This document shows positions 1 through 12,400 of a stretch of 64,000 nt of DNA, in pieces (position 1 is the first letter of the stretch; every line of letters begins with the position of its first letter). This stretch comes from Membranipora membranacea. Taxonomy: Eukaryota > Bryozoa > Gymnolaemata > Cheilostomatida > Membraniporidae. The notes below the pieces were generated by a model that was not told where the DNA came from, did no database searches, and saw only the letters and a list, made by a program, of their open reading frames with translations. The stretch is taken from positions 21,514,001 through 21,578,000 of the forward strand of contig OU612075.1 in the NCBI GenBank assembly GCA_914767715.1, written 5' to 3'. Made by a program: the position numbers and the translations under genes.

Positions 1-185
1 ATACAGGAGTTTTACGGTACCAGCGCTGGAACTGGGACCCATTCCGCAAGGACTTGGCTAGGCTGAATGGTATGCCAGTACCAAATCAGGGATATCTGCC
101 GGCGCCAGGAATTGAACCTTGGACCTCAATGATCTCAAGCCCTTACCCTTAACCATGAGATCACTCACCACTCCTGACTCCTCAG
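1..185 (-). repeat. tRNA-derived SINE fragment, cut by the left edge
   Basis: Read on the minus strand, bases 185 to about 95 look like a tRNA: a B-box-like GGTTCAATTCC near 108-118 and, about 50 bases before it in that direction, an A-box-like TGGTTAAGGGT. The tRNA-like head is followed, toward position 1, by an unrelated body that runs off the window. This arrangement is typical of tRNA-derived SINEs. I do not call a functional tRNA because the anticodon arm does not form convincingly. Confidence 0.5.
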
Positions 186-1382
186 CGCTTAGGGCTCAAT
201 TACAAAACAAGCTAAATAAAGGGATATTGTCAACCTGTGATACCTTTAGGCATGAGCTGCTAAATAGAAAGGTCTGCAGTTGCAGAATTTTTATAAAATA
301 TTGTGAATTATAGACATATACAATACTATTATATATATGCTGATGGCTGTAGCTTAGCACGACGTAGTGGAACTCGCCAACTCCTTCATTCCATAGATTT
401 AATGATATTGATCTATGTTTAGATGAGGTGTCAAGCTTTTCTCACACTATTTATTTCTTTGACTATGTGGAAAATTTCCGCAGGTTTTTTTGCAATACAC
501 TATTGTATCCATTGAATTCAATTTGCTAAGGAATCTAGGGACATTATATTTGCAATCAATTTTTGCTAGCTTGAGTACATCGTACTGAAAGGACATGAAA
601 GGAATGCAAACTTTTCCAAGATACAACATACAGTGGCGCGCATACCACTGCACAACACACAGGTCTTCAGCTAGAAACCTTGAGTCAAACGCTGTTTCGA
701 GGCCTTCTCTAGTACAACCTCCTCATGGCCAGTCCCAGCAGCATGAAGCCACCTCTGTGTGTTGATGATCATCTCAATCAATCTCATCGATCCCTCAGTG
801 CGTTTTGTCAGTTTCGGTGTTTTGACATAATAGGTGTGTTTACGCTGTTGCTCAACCAGGGAGGCTGCCAACTCATCATTGTTTCAGTGCAACAATGTTC
901 CCCCATCACTTTCATGCTTATACTCTAAGCCAAACCAGTGCAGGGAGGTTTGCTTTCCATCAATTCATCGGCGCAAAGTCGCTATCGTCAAGGCACCCGC
1001 CCTTCGTGCCATAGTTCACTAACTCAAAGTTCACCACATTGAGCACAGTACTACTCACACCTGTTTGCCCTGTTTATGACAAAACAGAGGGTGGGCTGCC
1101 CCTAAAGAGGGACGCAAGTTGCCCGGAGTCCTCGTACTGAGAGTGTGATACATCCTATATAGTAAACTAGAGTGCATCCTAGAGGTGAGGCCATGGTGGA
1201 CCTCCTAATCGTGAGTGTGCAGCAAGCTGCCAGAAACTGAAACAGGCACTAATCAGCCATTGGCAATGACACTTTGATCTTAGACAGCGGGCTGACTGTG
1301 ATCTTCTGCCTGCTTTTTATGCGAGGACCAGGCTTTTAACCCTATGTTTGTAATACCTCAGATCTAGCCCCCCCCCTCAGCT
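186..1382. other. No gene seen
   Basis: Only short chance open frames occur here. The stretch next to 1383 may be the 3' untranslated part of the neighbouring retroelement, since it is moderately GC-rich compared with its surroundings, but I see no diagnostic sequence. No RNA gene was recognised. Confidence 0.4.
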
Positions 1383-2495
1383 TACAAGCAATAGGATTAC
1401 TTAGCTTTTGTCTTCACACAGTGCTGTTGCCAAATCCATGCGGATGCGCTTTCTGCCTCATGTACTATGCTTTTTGTGGCTTGTTCGAGTTCTCTGCCTG
1501 ACAGCCCAACTCTTGTCAGAAAATTGGTAGCTGATCTAGCCAACTTCCACTCCGAATAATTCGCAGTTCCAACCTTTGTCTAGGCATTGTGTGACCAGAT
1601 CTTCGTATCCTGTCAGTTTTCTCTCATGCGCGTTTGAGGGATTTTCTTCTTAATGCTTTTTCTTTTGTCAGACCCGACAATTAAGTCTGATCTTTGGTTC
1701 GTGATCACAATATGCTGTGGCATGCTGAGCTGCTCTTTGAGGTCGCATCTCACCTGCCATTCTCCGCTGTACATGAATCCCCTTTTGCGCAAAATCTTTT
1801 CACGCGCTTCACCACCAGCATTAACATATTCACACTTATCCGTGACATATTTACACAACACTTTCAGGACTTGATTATGCCTATACGTGTACCTTCCCAG
1901 GCTCTGTTGGCAATTTGACAGTATATGTCAAAGTGTGCCCTTGGCCGAGCACTCGGCGCATTTCGAGTTCTCGGTCAAATTCCAGCGTTGCCCAACAGAC
2001 TCCCAACTTGCCTTTTTGGGCTTGGCCTACAGCTTGTGTCTGGAGGCGCTCCTCTTCCATCTTGCGCACCTCATCAACTACCATCTCCCGTCTAACCTTT
2101 GGGCTTTCCTTCGAGAACCACCAGTTTGCTTCCCGGCCGATGCCATGACTTGCAGTTGTCACAGCACCCACAATCTCGCTTATCTCAAGTCTTGATTTGG
2201 CATCTCTGACAGTCTCTGAGACAGACAATTTTTTACCAGTGTCAAGTGTTGGAGCACACTCCCTTATCACCTAGTCTGGTGACTCGTTCAACATCATATC
2301 CAGTCTCGCCTTTGATGTTTTGTACTCTTCCACAAGCGATTTCATAGGTAGTGGAAGAGTAAACGAACTGGCCTACAGTGCATTAGTGTTGAAGCTCCTT
2401 GGAACTCCGAGCCACTTACGCATGTGCTTGTTAATCATTTGCTCCATTCTCTCAGCTGGTGTAAGCGGAATATCATAAAGTGTCAGAGGTCACAA
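1383..2495 (-). pseudogene. Decayed non-LTR retrotransposon, C-terminal part (R2/NeSL-like)
   Basis: Broken minus-strand coding sequence in several frames. In order it shows: a segment with ERMEQMINKHMRKWLGVPRS and, after a stop, SLVEEYKTSKARLDMML (about 2490-2290); a segment with WFSKESPKVRREMVVDEVRK (within 2270-1881); a segment with GEWQVRCDLKEQLSMPQHIV (within 1861-1613); and a tail with LFGVEVG and an SAWIWQQHC-like end (about 1600-1390). This order matches the region after the reverse transcriptase in animal elements annotated as type-1 R2-like, where an RPD motif belongs to a restriction-like endonuclease. Here that motif reads RSD. At least two stops, a frame change and loss of the zinc-finger segment near 1880-1920 show that it is dead. 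Family assignment is from memory of the motifs; no alignment was run. Confidence 0.65.
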
Positions 2496-2678
2496 AATTC
2501 GAGGCATTGCCTAAACTATATAAAACTTGGCCAAAACTATATATCTGGAGGGCCCCCATGATATAAGTCTTATATGCTTGATGTCATTACAAACACTACT
2601 ATTACCAAGGAGTATACTCCTTGCTATTACAATCATGGACCAAACATCCATGTTTTTATGTTTCATACATTTTAGCAG

Positions 2679-2885
2679 CATGCAGACGGGGAGCCATTGG
2701 CATTAAAACCTAACGCAGTTGTTGCTCAACGAGTTGAAACAGTTGCAAAAGAGCAGATACATGCTTTTGTAGTCAGACCAAGATGGGATGTCAGGGACAG
2801 GGTCATATCTCCGAGAATAAAGCATGCAGATCATCGGTGGTTACCACAATCTCCTGTGTTGCGGGTGGCATTAACCAAGTATTAG
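2679..2885 (+). pseudogene. Orphan terminal exon, paralogue of the last exon of the gene at 3526-4618
   Basis: A 69-codon open exon follows a good acceptor (tttagcag) and ends in TAG. It starts in phase 0 with HADGEP and contains VVRPRWDVRDRV. The exon at 4463-4618 likewise starts in phase 0 with HANTEA and contains VARPGWNVGNRA, so the two are duplicates. An AATAAA lies about 70 bases downstream. I could not find the matching membrane-anchor first exon upstream. The R2-like remnant sits immediately to the left, so it may have disrupted the gene, or the first exon may lie left of the window. It could also be an alternative last exon of an unseen gene. Confidence 0.5.
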
Positions 2886-3525
2886 ACTAAGGAATATATA
2901 ACTGTTAGAAGTATGCCTATTCTACCTAGGTGTAAACATTTTTTTATTTTGATACAAATAAATATGTGAAACTAACACAAAGGGATATACATTTATGACT
3001 CTACTTATTTTTCATCAGTCATTCAGGAAATCAGGATGCAAATATCCCTGCTACACCATCCAATCAAAGAAAGGCTCCAGCCAAACTCGACTGATCGGAA
3101 CCGGAAAAAACCTCTCTAAAAAATCTGATATCCCTATCATCAAAAAGATGTATCAGTGTTCCAACTAAGGAATTAAACCTGGTATAGCAGCAAAATTTTA
3201 CCCAAATATAGGCATTCTAGTGTATGAACCTGTTATGTAAATAATGTGCTTTGAACATTCACAAATCAAGCATCTGAGAATGAGGAACCAGATGATAGGA
3301 TTTATAGTATAGTAAGATTTTAAATTTGAATAAGTCTCCTTGAAAACCATAACTTTGTATCTGATACCAAAACACAATATGCAACGTTTCTTTTTGTGTC
3401 TATGAAGTTGATCAAAAATATCACGTGAGCAGACAAAAGCATTTTCTGATTGGCTGATAGCCATTATCAAATTTATGTAGCAATATTCAAATCATCATTT
3501 GACTGAATAGCTGCTTTGATTGAAG

Positions 3526-4618
3526 ATGGGATATGAAAAATTGGAAACTGGTTTGGCTTTGCACAGGGAAACAAAATTGAGCTCTAAGAGTGAGAATAAA
3601 GAAGAATTTTGGTGGATACTGCGAGTCTGTTACCATGTGTTGATTGGTTTGTTACTGCTGTCAATGATTATCATTTGTACAATATATATCAGCCATCTAC
3701 AGACACATGTGCAGGAGCTAGATGGACAAATCAGATTTCTTGGAAGAGAAAGAGTAAGTAATTTATATTCCACTGAGATATACAATTTACGATTTGCAAG
3801 TTAACGGAATGAGATGCAGAGAAACTGGAACAAACGATACCTGTCTCTTATGAGAGCATGACTGCAGACTGGCTGCAAGGGGGTTTATCAATCATCCTGG
3901 ATGGGATACCGTAAAAGCATGCTCGCATACTTTGGAGCCTGCAAATCAGTCTCCATATTGATAATATGTCATAACTTATCCTGCAGTATTTCTCTTCTTG
4001 TTCCTTTTTGGCACGATACGAAAACAGTTTCACATCAATGGACAAATTGATCTTAAGATTCAGCTCATTTTTCTTTCTCATTTTGTTTGCGCAACCATTA
4101 TCTATGTAAATCTTTCCCCTTTTGTATTTATTGTAAGGACTTGGTTCCACATTTATTTTTAGACTGTGGATTGAAATTTGCATTATTCTCAAGGGGGAAT
4201 TTTTCAAAAAAAATTCAAGACTATTGATTACAAATAATGGTCGCCTGCACCTAGGAGTCCTTGCCTGCACAAATCAATAGTAGATAATTGTTTTGTATAT
4301 TGCCATCTAGTTGCGTTTGTACAAATTATCAACATGTTTTTGAGAGAGTTGGTTTATAATGAAATGCCACTGCCAGCAATCTTATTAGAGTTTTACCACT
4401 AAAACCAACCTGCCATTTATATTTACAATCATAGGCGAGACACTTTTTTTACTTTTTGCCAGCATGCAAACACAGAGGCAGCGATCAAGCTTCAGACTAA
4501 TGGAGACCAAACACAACCAGCCCCATCTGTAACAGAGCAGATGCAGGTTGATGTTGCCAGACCAGGATGGAATGTCGGTAACAGGGCCTTGGGAGGAGGC
4601 CGCAGTAAGCCACTCTGA
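3526..4618 (+). CDS. Small single-pass membrane protein, two exons, function unknown
   Basis: Exons 3526-3753 and 4463-4618, joined in phase 0 by a GTAAGT donor and an AG acceptor, encode 127 residues. The N-terminal 30 residues are charged and polar. Residues about 35-54 form one strongly hydrophobic helix (VLIGLLLLSMIIICTIYI) without a cleavable signal peptide before it. A short heptad-like stretch follows (HLQTHVQELDGQIRFLG), then a polar tail. This suggests a type II anchored protein, possibly dimerising through the juxtamembrane coil. The second exon is paralogous to the orphan exon at 2679-2885. A polyadenylation signal AATAAA lies at 4718-4723. I do not recognise the family. The start ATG at 3526 is the first in frame. 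Confidence 0.6.
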
Positions 4619-5395
4619 TACAAGAGCTTCATCAATCCAAGGAGATTATTCCTTGATCAACCATGTATAGCTACGGAATATGCTGACCAATGTATGACTG
4701 TTGGCTGACCATTTTCAAATAAATAATTTATTGTTAATACTCTAACATCGAATTTTGCCGCATTCCCAACACGACCTTACTCAGACACTAATATAAGATA
4801 TAGCTACTATACGTAACATATTTTTTGTTAATCAAAGATATCAGTTATCTCATAGATTCAAATTTGAATGTTTACACAATGTAAAGGCTTGACTCTCGGC
4901 TAATCAAAGGTTTATCATTGCTTTGAGGGTCTCCCATTCTGCTCGAGGTGATTCCAAAACTCAAAGACAACTCATAAGATTCTTACAAAATGCTATGCAA
5001 TGGCTTAATTATGGTGTGCTTTGCAAGCATCATTCAGGTTCAACCAAAAGTATTTTGCCTATTGACAGGATTTTCAGCTTTTTTTCTGGATCATAACTTT
5101 CAAATATTTTCTAAAATTTTCCCATAGGAGATTGATATGTTTTCCAAATGTTGGCACACACTTAACGCCAATAAGCTATATTCCTTTTTCTCACTGTACC
5201 CTAAGGACTTAATATGGCACTGTCTTTGGCAGTTCTATGTCCAAACTTTTCTACACACTCCACACCAACAAGTTATATTTTTTTATTACACATTTTATCT
5301 GTTCCATTGATCTGTGGCAGATTTTTTTTTGAGAGATATTTGCAACTTCATTGAAATGAAAGTTATTGCAGTGCGGCTTGACATTGTCAGTTTAT

Positions 5396-5531
5396 TCTTT
5401 CCTGGTCAGCTAGGGTGAATTGCCCACAATGGACAAATCAGGTTGAATTCTCAGTGATCCCGGTGAGGTTTGAACGCAGGACCTTGCGATTATGATCCAG
5501 CCGCTTTAACTATTGAGCTACTCCTGATCTA
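5396..5531 (-). repeat. tRNA-derived SINE copy
   Basis: On the minus strand the head reads TAGCTCAATAGTTAAAGC (A-box-like) and, about 50 bases on, GCGTTCAAACC (B-box-like), followed by a non-tRNA body that ends near an AT-rich stretch around 5396. The spacing of the two boxes fits an RNA polymerase III promoter. The acceptor stem does not close, so this is a SINE or a tRNA-like relic rather than a tRNA gene. Confidence 0.5.
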
Positions 5532-6711
5532 CAGTCATATAAAAGTAAATGAATTTAAATACTCATCCATTATCCTGATTGACACATACAAACCGGCGTG
5601 GCCGCTTATTCTAGCAATACTTTAAGATGCGTTACAGAACTAGGCAGGTTTTAATTTTGAGAAGACTTTTGGCAAACAAATCACCATTGCTTGAATTCTA
5701 TAATTATCAAAGATCTTCTCCATTCCACCTAAGTTAGCGTTGTATTGTGTCTAGTATAGCGGGAACACTGTATATTTGGCACTCTTGCAAGAATAATGTT
5801 ATGTTTGTACAAACACTCTTATAAAAGAGTGTGGAAAGAGACGAGAATGTTTATATTAATGAATTTGAGAGCATTTCGCATGAGAGGAACCATAAGTACC
5901 AGTATAGTATTACAATATAATAGTATGCCTTTGATACCAATTCTCATTATAATATGGTATTGTGATTTTCAGACTGGCTAATGTTTACACATATAACAAG
6001 TTATTTTAGATCTAATCATCCTGTATTTTGAGTTGGTAAGATGCCGGTAGCTCGAGGGGCGCAATGCAGGTAAATTTGGCAAAACTTCGCACTGGGAGGT
6101 AGGGAAAATGTTACAAAAACTCATTGTTCACACCACAGTGTCAATTGTGAATGGGTAAAAAACACAGAATTGGTACAGATGCAGGCAGTGTGTCCAACTG
6201 TCCACTGTTTTCCAGATGAACTGACAGGTAAAAGACACAAAATGTAGTAGGAGAAGGAGGCGATCCAGTAAACAAACAAACAAACAGACATTCAGGCAGA
6301 TAAATGTCAAAAGAAGTCGAAATTGACTCTAAGCTTTACCCATGACTTTCGGTCTATATATGCACAGCTTGATATAAAAATAACGAGAAATCAGCTCAAT
6401 TACGAACAATTAAATCAATCTGGGATTACACTTTGGATGTGAGGTGCAAAGGGCCAGATATAAAATGTATCAATCTACAATGAAAGTCATCTTCATCTGA
6501 GAACTCATTACTTATAACGACTTCACAGCAGGCTTATATTATTGCCTTCAATTCATAAAATTCCTGGTGGTCAGACCTATTAGAAAAGTGAATTTATTAA
6601 CCCAGTAAATCAAATAATGTGAGTTCATCGGGCAAATGAAAATTTAAAAGAAATCAAAAGTTGTGGAAAATAGCATTTTAGTTTTTTTTAAATATATTAC
6701 TAGCATGGCTC

Positions 6712-6763
6712 ATAGTGGATCATGGTGGTCAGGTGGCGGCAATAAGTCACTATGATCCACTAT
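6712..6763. repeat. Short inverted repeat, 12-bp arms
   Basis: ATAGTGGATCAT at 6712-6723 is the exact reverse complement of ATGATCCACTAT at 6752-6763, with a 28-base spacer. It may be a foldback element remnant or a hairpin. Confidence 0.6.
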
Positions 6764-7654
6764 AATCCAAATCTTCAGACTTTGCAGCAGCAGATTTACA
6801 GCTATTAGGTTCACAGGCTGTTTTATTTCATATGCCCTAATAAATTTTCAGTCTGAGATCTTCCAAATTATACCAAACATGGCCTAGTAGAACTGTCACT
6901 TTAAAGCAAGAAAATAGCATAAAGCCAGAAGAAAATTCCCAGCAGCTGCCAATATTGTTGTTGGGATAAAGTGGCAATAAATTATTATTACCCACCTTTA
7001 ATAGGTAAAAGCTGAGTTGTACCAGGAAATAAGTTTGATTATTAATAATTAATGTAAAATCCCATCATAGTTGATATGAGAGCTAACTGTGAAAGGGATT
7101 TTACATTGATTATTTATAATCAATTTTCTTCCAGTGGTGCAAGTCTTGCTTTTACCTAACATCATCCTGGTCGGATGTTTATCATGATATGCCAAATATA
7201 TAATGGCAAATGTTTGGGGAAAAAAGCTGGAGAATATGTAGGAATATTCTACATGAGAGTATCACACAACATTACGGCAGTTCAACATTCTAATTTCGGC
7301 ACAGCCATTCAGCCAGAGTGACATGACATCCTTGAGAGTGTGTATGCTCAGCAGCAAACATAGGAGATCAGTGCAGATTAGTGAGAATTCCTGTACCTGA
7401 TTGACCTAAAACTGAATTATTTCTTTTACATTGATTGTATCACAATTATAGGTCAGTTTCATCCCAAACAGTCTACTATTGTATGTAACACATGCTCTTA
7501 TTTGCTTTGAAATGCTTTGATCAGCGAATATAAGGTTAATAAAACAAAAATATATATACTTTTTTTTATTGGCAACCAAAGTCATCTAATTCGAAATGTT
7601 TTGCACACAATGCCAGAAAAAAAAAGTTTAAAAGAAAAAAGAGGAACAATATCA

Positions 7655-8231
7655 TCAATGATGTTGGTCAAGTCGATAATATATTATGGTGAATAGCAAT
7701 GTTTTGAATGAGCTGAACTTATCTTTAGATCTCAAATGTAATGGTAAAGAATTGTATGTAGCAGAAACTTTGTATCTTAGATTGCCGGTATGATATAAAA
7801 GTAAATGTTTATCACGAAAATTGAACTTGGTAGTGTTTTTTAATCCTCTATAGATAAATGGAGGTGTCAAAAAATTGATTATCTTATGCTCGTGAAGTGA
7901 AATAACAAACAAGCTGAGGAAGAGGTAGGAGTTGTAATGATTGTGTAATGGATTCGGTTGGAATGAGATAATATGGAATGTAATGCACATTGGCGATAAT
8001 GCGTATATATATATATATATATACAAATTTGTATCTTCACATGCAGAGATCTGGAAACCTATAAGGTATAAGTACAAAGGTAATCAGCATTCTGTGGCCG
8101 ATAAAAAGAAGTTGATTCAGATGTTTCATTGATAACCTAAGATTACGCTTCCTTTCTAACTTGACTTGCAAAGAAAAAGTATGCAATATGCGCTGATTAG
8201 ATACATTGTGATGGAAAAAAACATAAGACAA
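7655..8231 (-). pseudogene. Non-LTR retrotransposon 3' end, decayed
   Basis: Minus-strand frames carry the C-terminal signature of CR1/L2/Jockey-like reverse transcriptase proteins: a segment with SMKHLNQLLF (about 8130) and a terminal segment with TGNLRYKVSATYNSLPLHLR followed by SFKTLLF (about 7790-7690). In these families the protein ends with a similar WNSLP...LR...FK block. A TA dinucleotide run at 8004-8023 interrupts the frame. No endonuclease or catalytic part of the reverse transcriptase remains. Confidence 0.5.
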
Positions 8232-9429
8232 TGTGTTACAGTAACCTTCGGGACGATAGTTTACATAAAATCATTGACAAATGCAGAGCAAACAAGAAAA
8301 AAATTTATCTGATGTGGCCTTTGGGGAAAAAGTGCTACAAAAATGGAAACTATGTTTTAGCAGTGCTTTTCAACTATTTGGCATGCTAAGCCTTTTGTGA
8401 TGCACATAGCTGTTGTTGGAGCTTTACAACATATCGCAGACAGCACATGGCGAGGTAAAGTCCTCAAGACAAGGAGCCTGAGGCGATCTCGATGCGGATA
8501 TAATACTCTTTGCTACTACTATGTGTTTCACACAATAATCATTTTTCATCTAAAAAATTCAATTGAATGGGATTTAAACTTGCTATGGGTTGAGTATGAT
8601 AATTTAATATTTTCATGACCTGAAATATACAAAAACAATGATGGTATTTTATTTTTCTGCTAGCTAAAGTCTTTTCTATTCTTGTATACTTTTCATATTG
8701 TGATTGTAAATCTCACTAATTTCACAGAATAAAAATTCTTTCCGAAAACCATTGAGGTAGAATCATTTATGTAGACCAATCAAGGTGAAGAAATGTTTAT
8801 GTAAACTGTTGGGAAGACACTGATAGTAAATGGGATGCTAAAACCTAAATTGTAATTAAATTAGAGAGTTTGGCATTTTATGTTTTCATCACCTTTTAAA
8901 AATGTGTATTGTCGGAACAGTCTTTGTGAGGTGTATCAGGCTAAAATCTTAAATACATCTCAACTCAAAGTTAGTGCGGGATTGCACAAACTAGTATGTT
9001 GTCCCTTCCATTCTACCTAATCCCTGCTCAAAAATGTCCTGCCTGCAAACAGATAGCAACCTGGCGCTGATATTCGACCTAACCTAGCCCCCAAGGCTAC
9101 TAATATTTTGCCGCCTATGCTTCGGGATGTGGCATGTGATAAGACACCTTGATTTTAATTAACCATTAATCGAACGTTATTACTCTAAAAAATTGTGAAT
9201 CGGAATAAGTTGCCCATTGATAGTTATAGAACGCTGATGAGTGGGATTGTCATGCCTTAGTTTTTAGTTGAGAAGGTAATTGCCTGGATGATTATGGGAT
9301 AATACTTTGGCTTTTCTCCGCTAATTATCCTGACAATAACAACACTACCAAGTTGAGCTAGTTAACACTAGAATCACTGAACATTGAGAGGAAGGACCCG
9401 CATTTTCATTGTACCAACAATACAGAGAG

Positions 9430-12400
9430 ATGGCCTCAGAGTTTGTTAGGTTAGATTGTATAGGTAGTGGTAGTTTTGGTAAAGTCTGGTTGGTGAGGTA
9501 CTCGGCTAATGGTAGGAGTTATGTACTCAAAGAAGTACAAGTCAGAGGATTGACTGATAAGGAAATAGATCAAGCTGTTTGTGAGGTAAGTGTCAAATTA
9601 TTTACAATACGTTCCCCCTTCCCACACCAGATCAGCTTTGAGATGCCACCTGTGGTTATCCAGAACATGATAACTCCTTCTGTCCAAACTAAAACAGAAG
9701 GCCATTATTTACTTCAGGCAAGGTGATACAAACATTTTTACATAAAAAGACTGCGGCACACATTTTTATCATATTTTTGTCTACCTTTTTTCAGTTTTTA
9801 TGTTTGGTTCTCAATGAGTTCTTACATTTCAGTTGTTTGGACCAGTTTTGAGTACGATAGAGTAGATACGACAAGTTGTTGACATGTGAAATCTTTCACA
9901 TGTAGTAATGGGTTGTAGAGCCAACTTGTAGATGTGAGGACAATTATGCTATACAGGCCGCGAGCCAATTTACCTGCATTTTTTGCATCACTCCCATTTT
10001 ACTAAAGAGCCACCAGAGGCTCAACCGGGAGCAACTCTTAAATCAGGCAAATCGGATCAAAGTTGATATAACCAAGGAAGTACAGGGCAGTACAGGGGAC
10101 TCATCTATTGATATTTGTTAGTCATTTTCTCAAAACAGAATTGATGACACGACAACGACCCTGCATATTTTTGACCCACAGGTGAAGATTCTTAGCCATC
10201 TCGGTCACTTCAACATAATCCGATACAAGCAGGCATTCATAGAGGACCAGTCTCTCAATATCATAATGGAGTACGCAGATGGAGGTAACACATTACAGTT
10301 ATCTATTTTTAGACTTATTTACATTCCTGATATATGTTGTAGGTTTGTCTTGTTATTTGAGCTTTGCCAGAATATAATATATGTAAAAACATTAATGAGC
10401 AAGTACAATACAAGGATTGGCATGAAAAATGGTTCATGGATAAATTACCCTAGTTTTAGACAATGTCTACTGCTGGTGGGAAGTATGAGAAAGGGGTGGT
10501 TATAATTTCTGTGTCCCGTGGTCTGAGTGCGCAAGCTGCCAACCCGATCCGAGCAGCTTGGGGACTCAAGAAGATTTGTGGATTAATTCCAGAGACTTTA
10601 TATAATAAGTCTAAATATATATGTATATTTATATATATATAATAAATAATAATAAAAAAAATTCCATGATTTAATCTCTACTATGAATCAAGGACTCCTT
10701 GTATGAATTGTGTTTGTTTTTAGGTGATATGCATAGTAAGATCCAAGCTGCCGACAGCCAATACTTTGATGAGCGACAAGTTATTAACTGGTTTATTCAG
10801 ATTGCCTTCGCTCTCAAATACATTCATAAAGAGAATATTCTACACAGAGGTAAGGGTTTGAAATCAGCATAAGGCACTCTCTAAAACTAATTCTCACCAC
10901 CATCATGCTCAACTTGAAATCAAATACAGCGCTCTCCTCAGTCTTTAACTTTGACTTCGTCTTTAACAGGAAATCTTAGTTTGTTATGAAGAGGCCTATG
11001 ATTTTTCTACTGGACCTCCTCGTCTTAGTCAGCTGGGTTTTTGAAATTCTTTTAGACCTGAAAACTCAGAATATATTTATCACCAAGGAGAATGTCATTA
11101 AAGTAGGGGATTTCGGAATAGCTAAGGTTCTTCTGAGTGATAGCGGGAAAGCAGATACAGCTATCGGTACTCCATATTACCTCAGTCCTGAAATCTGTCA
11201 GTCTAAATCGTGAGTATATATGACCTAACAAATGACCCATATTTGCATGTTTGTGTGTTATTCTTTTGTTTGTTTTACTTCATACTCTCTCTCCAGAGAC
11301 GTTTACAGATAAAAAAGGTGTAAGCTTCTAAAAACAAAAAGACCTGTTGGATGTGGCAACCAATAATAAAAATATCTTCAACTAAATGTACTTCGAGTTG
11401 GAAAGAATTGAACTATCATGCTTGACAGTGCGGGATCTTCTAATAGAAAAGTCAGATACAGTTGACATGGATTGTGTAGGCCGAGACAATAGATTCTGTG
11501 TCAGCCAATGTCTAAGCAGGTGTTGATTGAAAAAGGAACGTACTCATATAGGATATTACCTGATAATATTCTGTAGTATTTATTTTTCTAGTTACAATAA
11601 GAAGAGTGATATTTGGGCGCTAGGATGTGTTTTGTATGAGATGGCGACACTAAAGCATGCTTTTGAGAGCGCTACGTTTAATAATCTGATAATGAAGATT
11701 GTTCACGGAGAACATGGAAAACTACCATAGTAAGTAATACAGATCAGACCGAAAAATTGAAATGAAATTACAAAAGTATTCAGATTCGTCTCTCTGCACA
11801 TAAAAGAGGCACAACTCCAAACAAAGCTACAAATATATAGGGGCTTTTCATCCCTTCTAAGTTCTAACTTCAGATCCCAACTGCTTGACAAAGACTTCCT
11901 GCTGTGAATTTATCCAATTAATAAAATGTTCATCATGCGACTAATATCATATTCACTTAAGGGTATCAAGGCTGATATACTTTGATGATATCCCTCAGCC
12001 TCCAGACCTGAAGTGTCATAACTATCACGTTCTATTTTTAACGAGAATTACTGTGGTACTGTCTATTTTGTGATCTTTGTGTGCCTTCTGTGTTTGCAGC
12101 CATTACCCGTTTAATCCCCTGAGTTCCCTGATTGAGATGATGTTACAGCATGAGGCAGACGATCGACCATCAGCTGATCAGCTTCTCAGACTCCCCATAC
12201 TCCGACCTCACATAGCAAAGTACGAACAGATGGCACTCAAACTCATCGAAGCTAAACAGGCTAAGAAAACCGGGGTAAGAACAGTCACCCTTGGTTTTTG
12301 AAATACTCAATTTTAGAAATATAACGCAAACTCTTATTGAGTTGCTTCTAAACAAGGCAGATGAACTGAACATAAAGTAACGATCGTGATGGGACTTTTA

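Larger units (their letters stand above)
4619..9429. other. Intergenic region with repeat remnants only
   Basis: About 4.8 kb without a supportable gene. It contains a tRNA-derived SINE piece (5396-5531), a small inverted repeat (6712-6763) and the 3' end of a decayed LINE with a TA microsatellite (7655-8231). A stretch near 6056-6085 resembles half of the foldback family described at 39529. The remaining open frames are short and show no coding character. Confidence 0.5.

Noticed and set aside
5440-5531. Functional tRNA gene
   Set aside because: The A and B boxes are present, but the acceptor and anticodon stems do not pair, so it is called a SINE piece.
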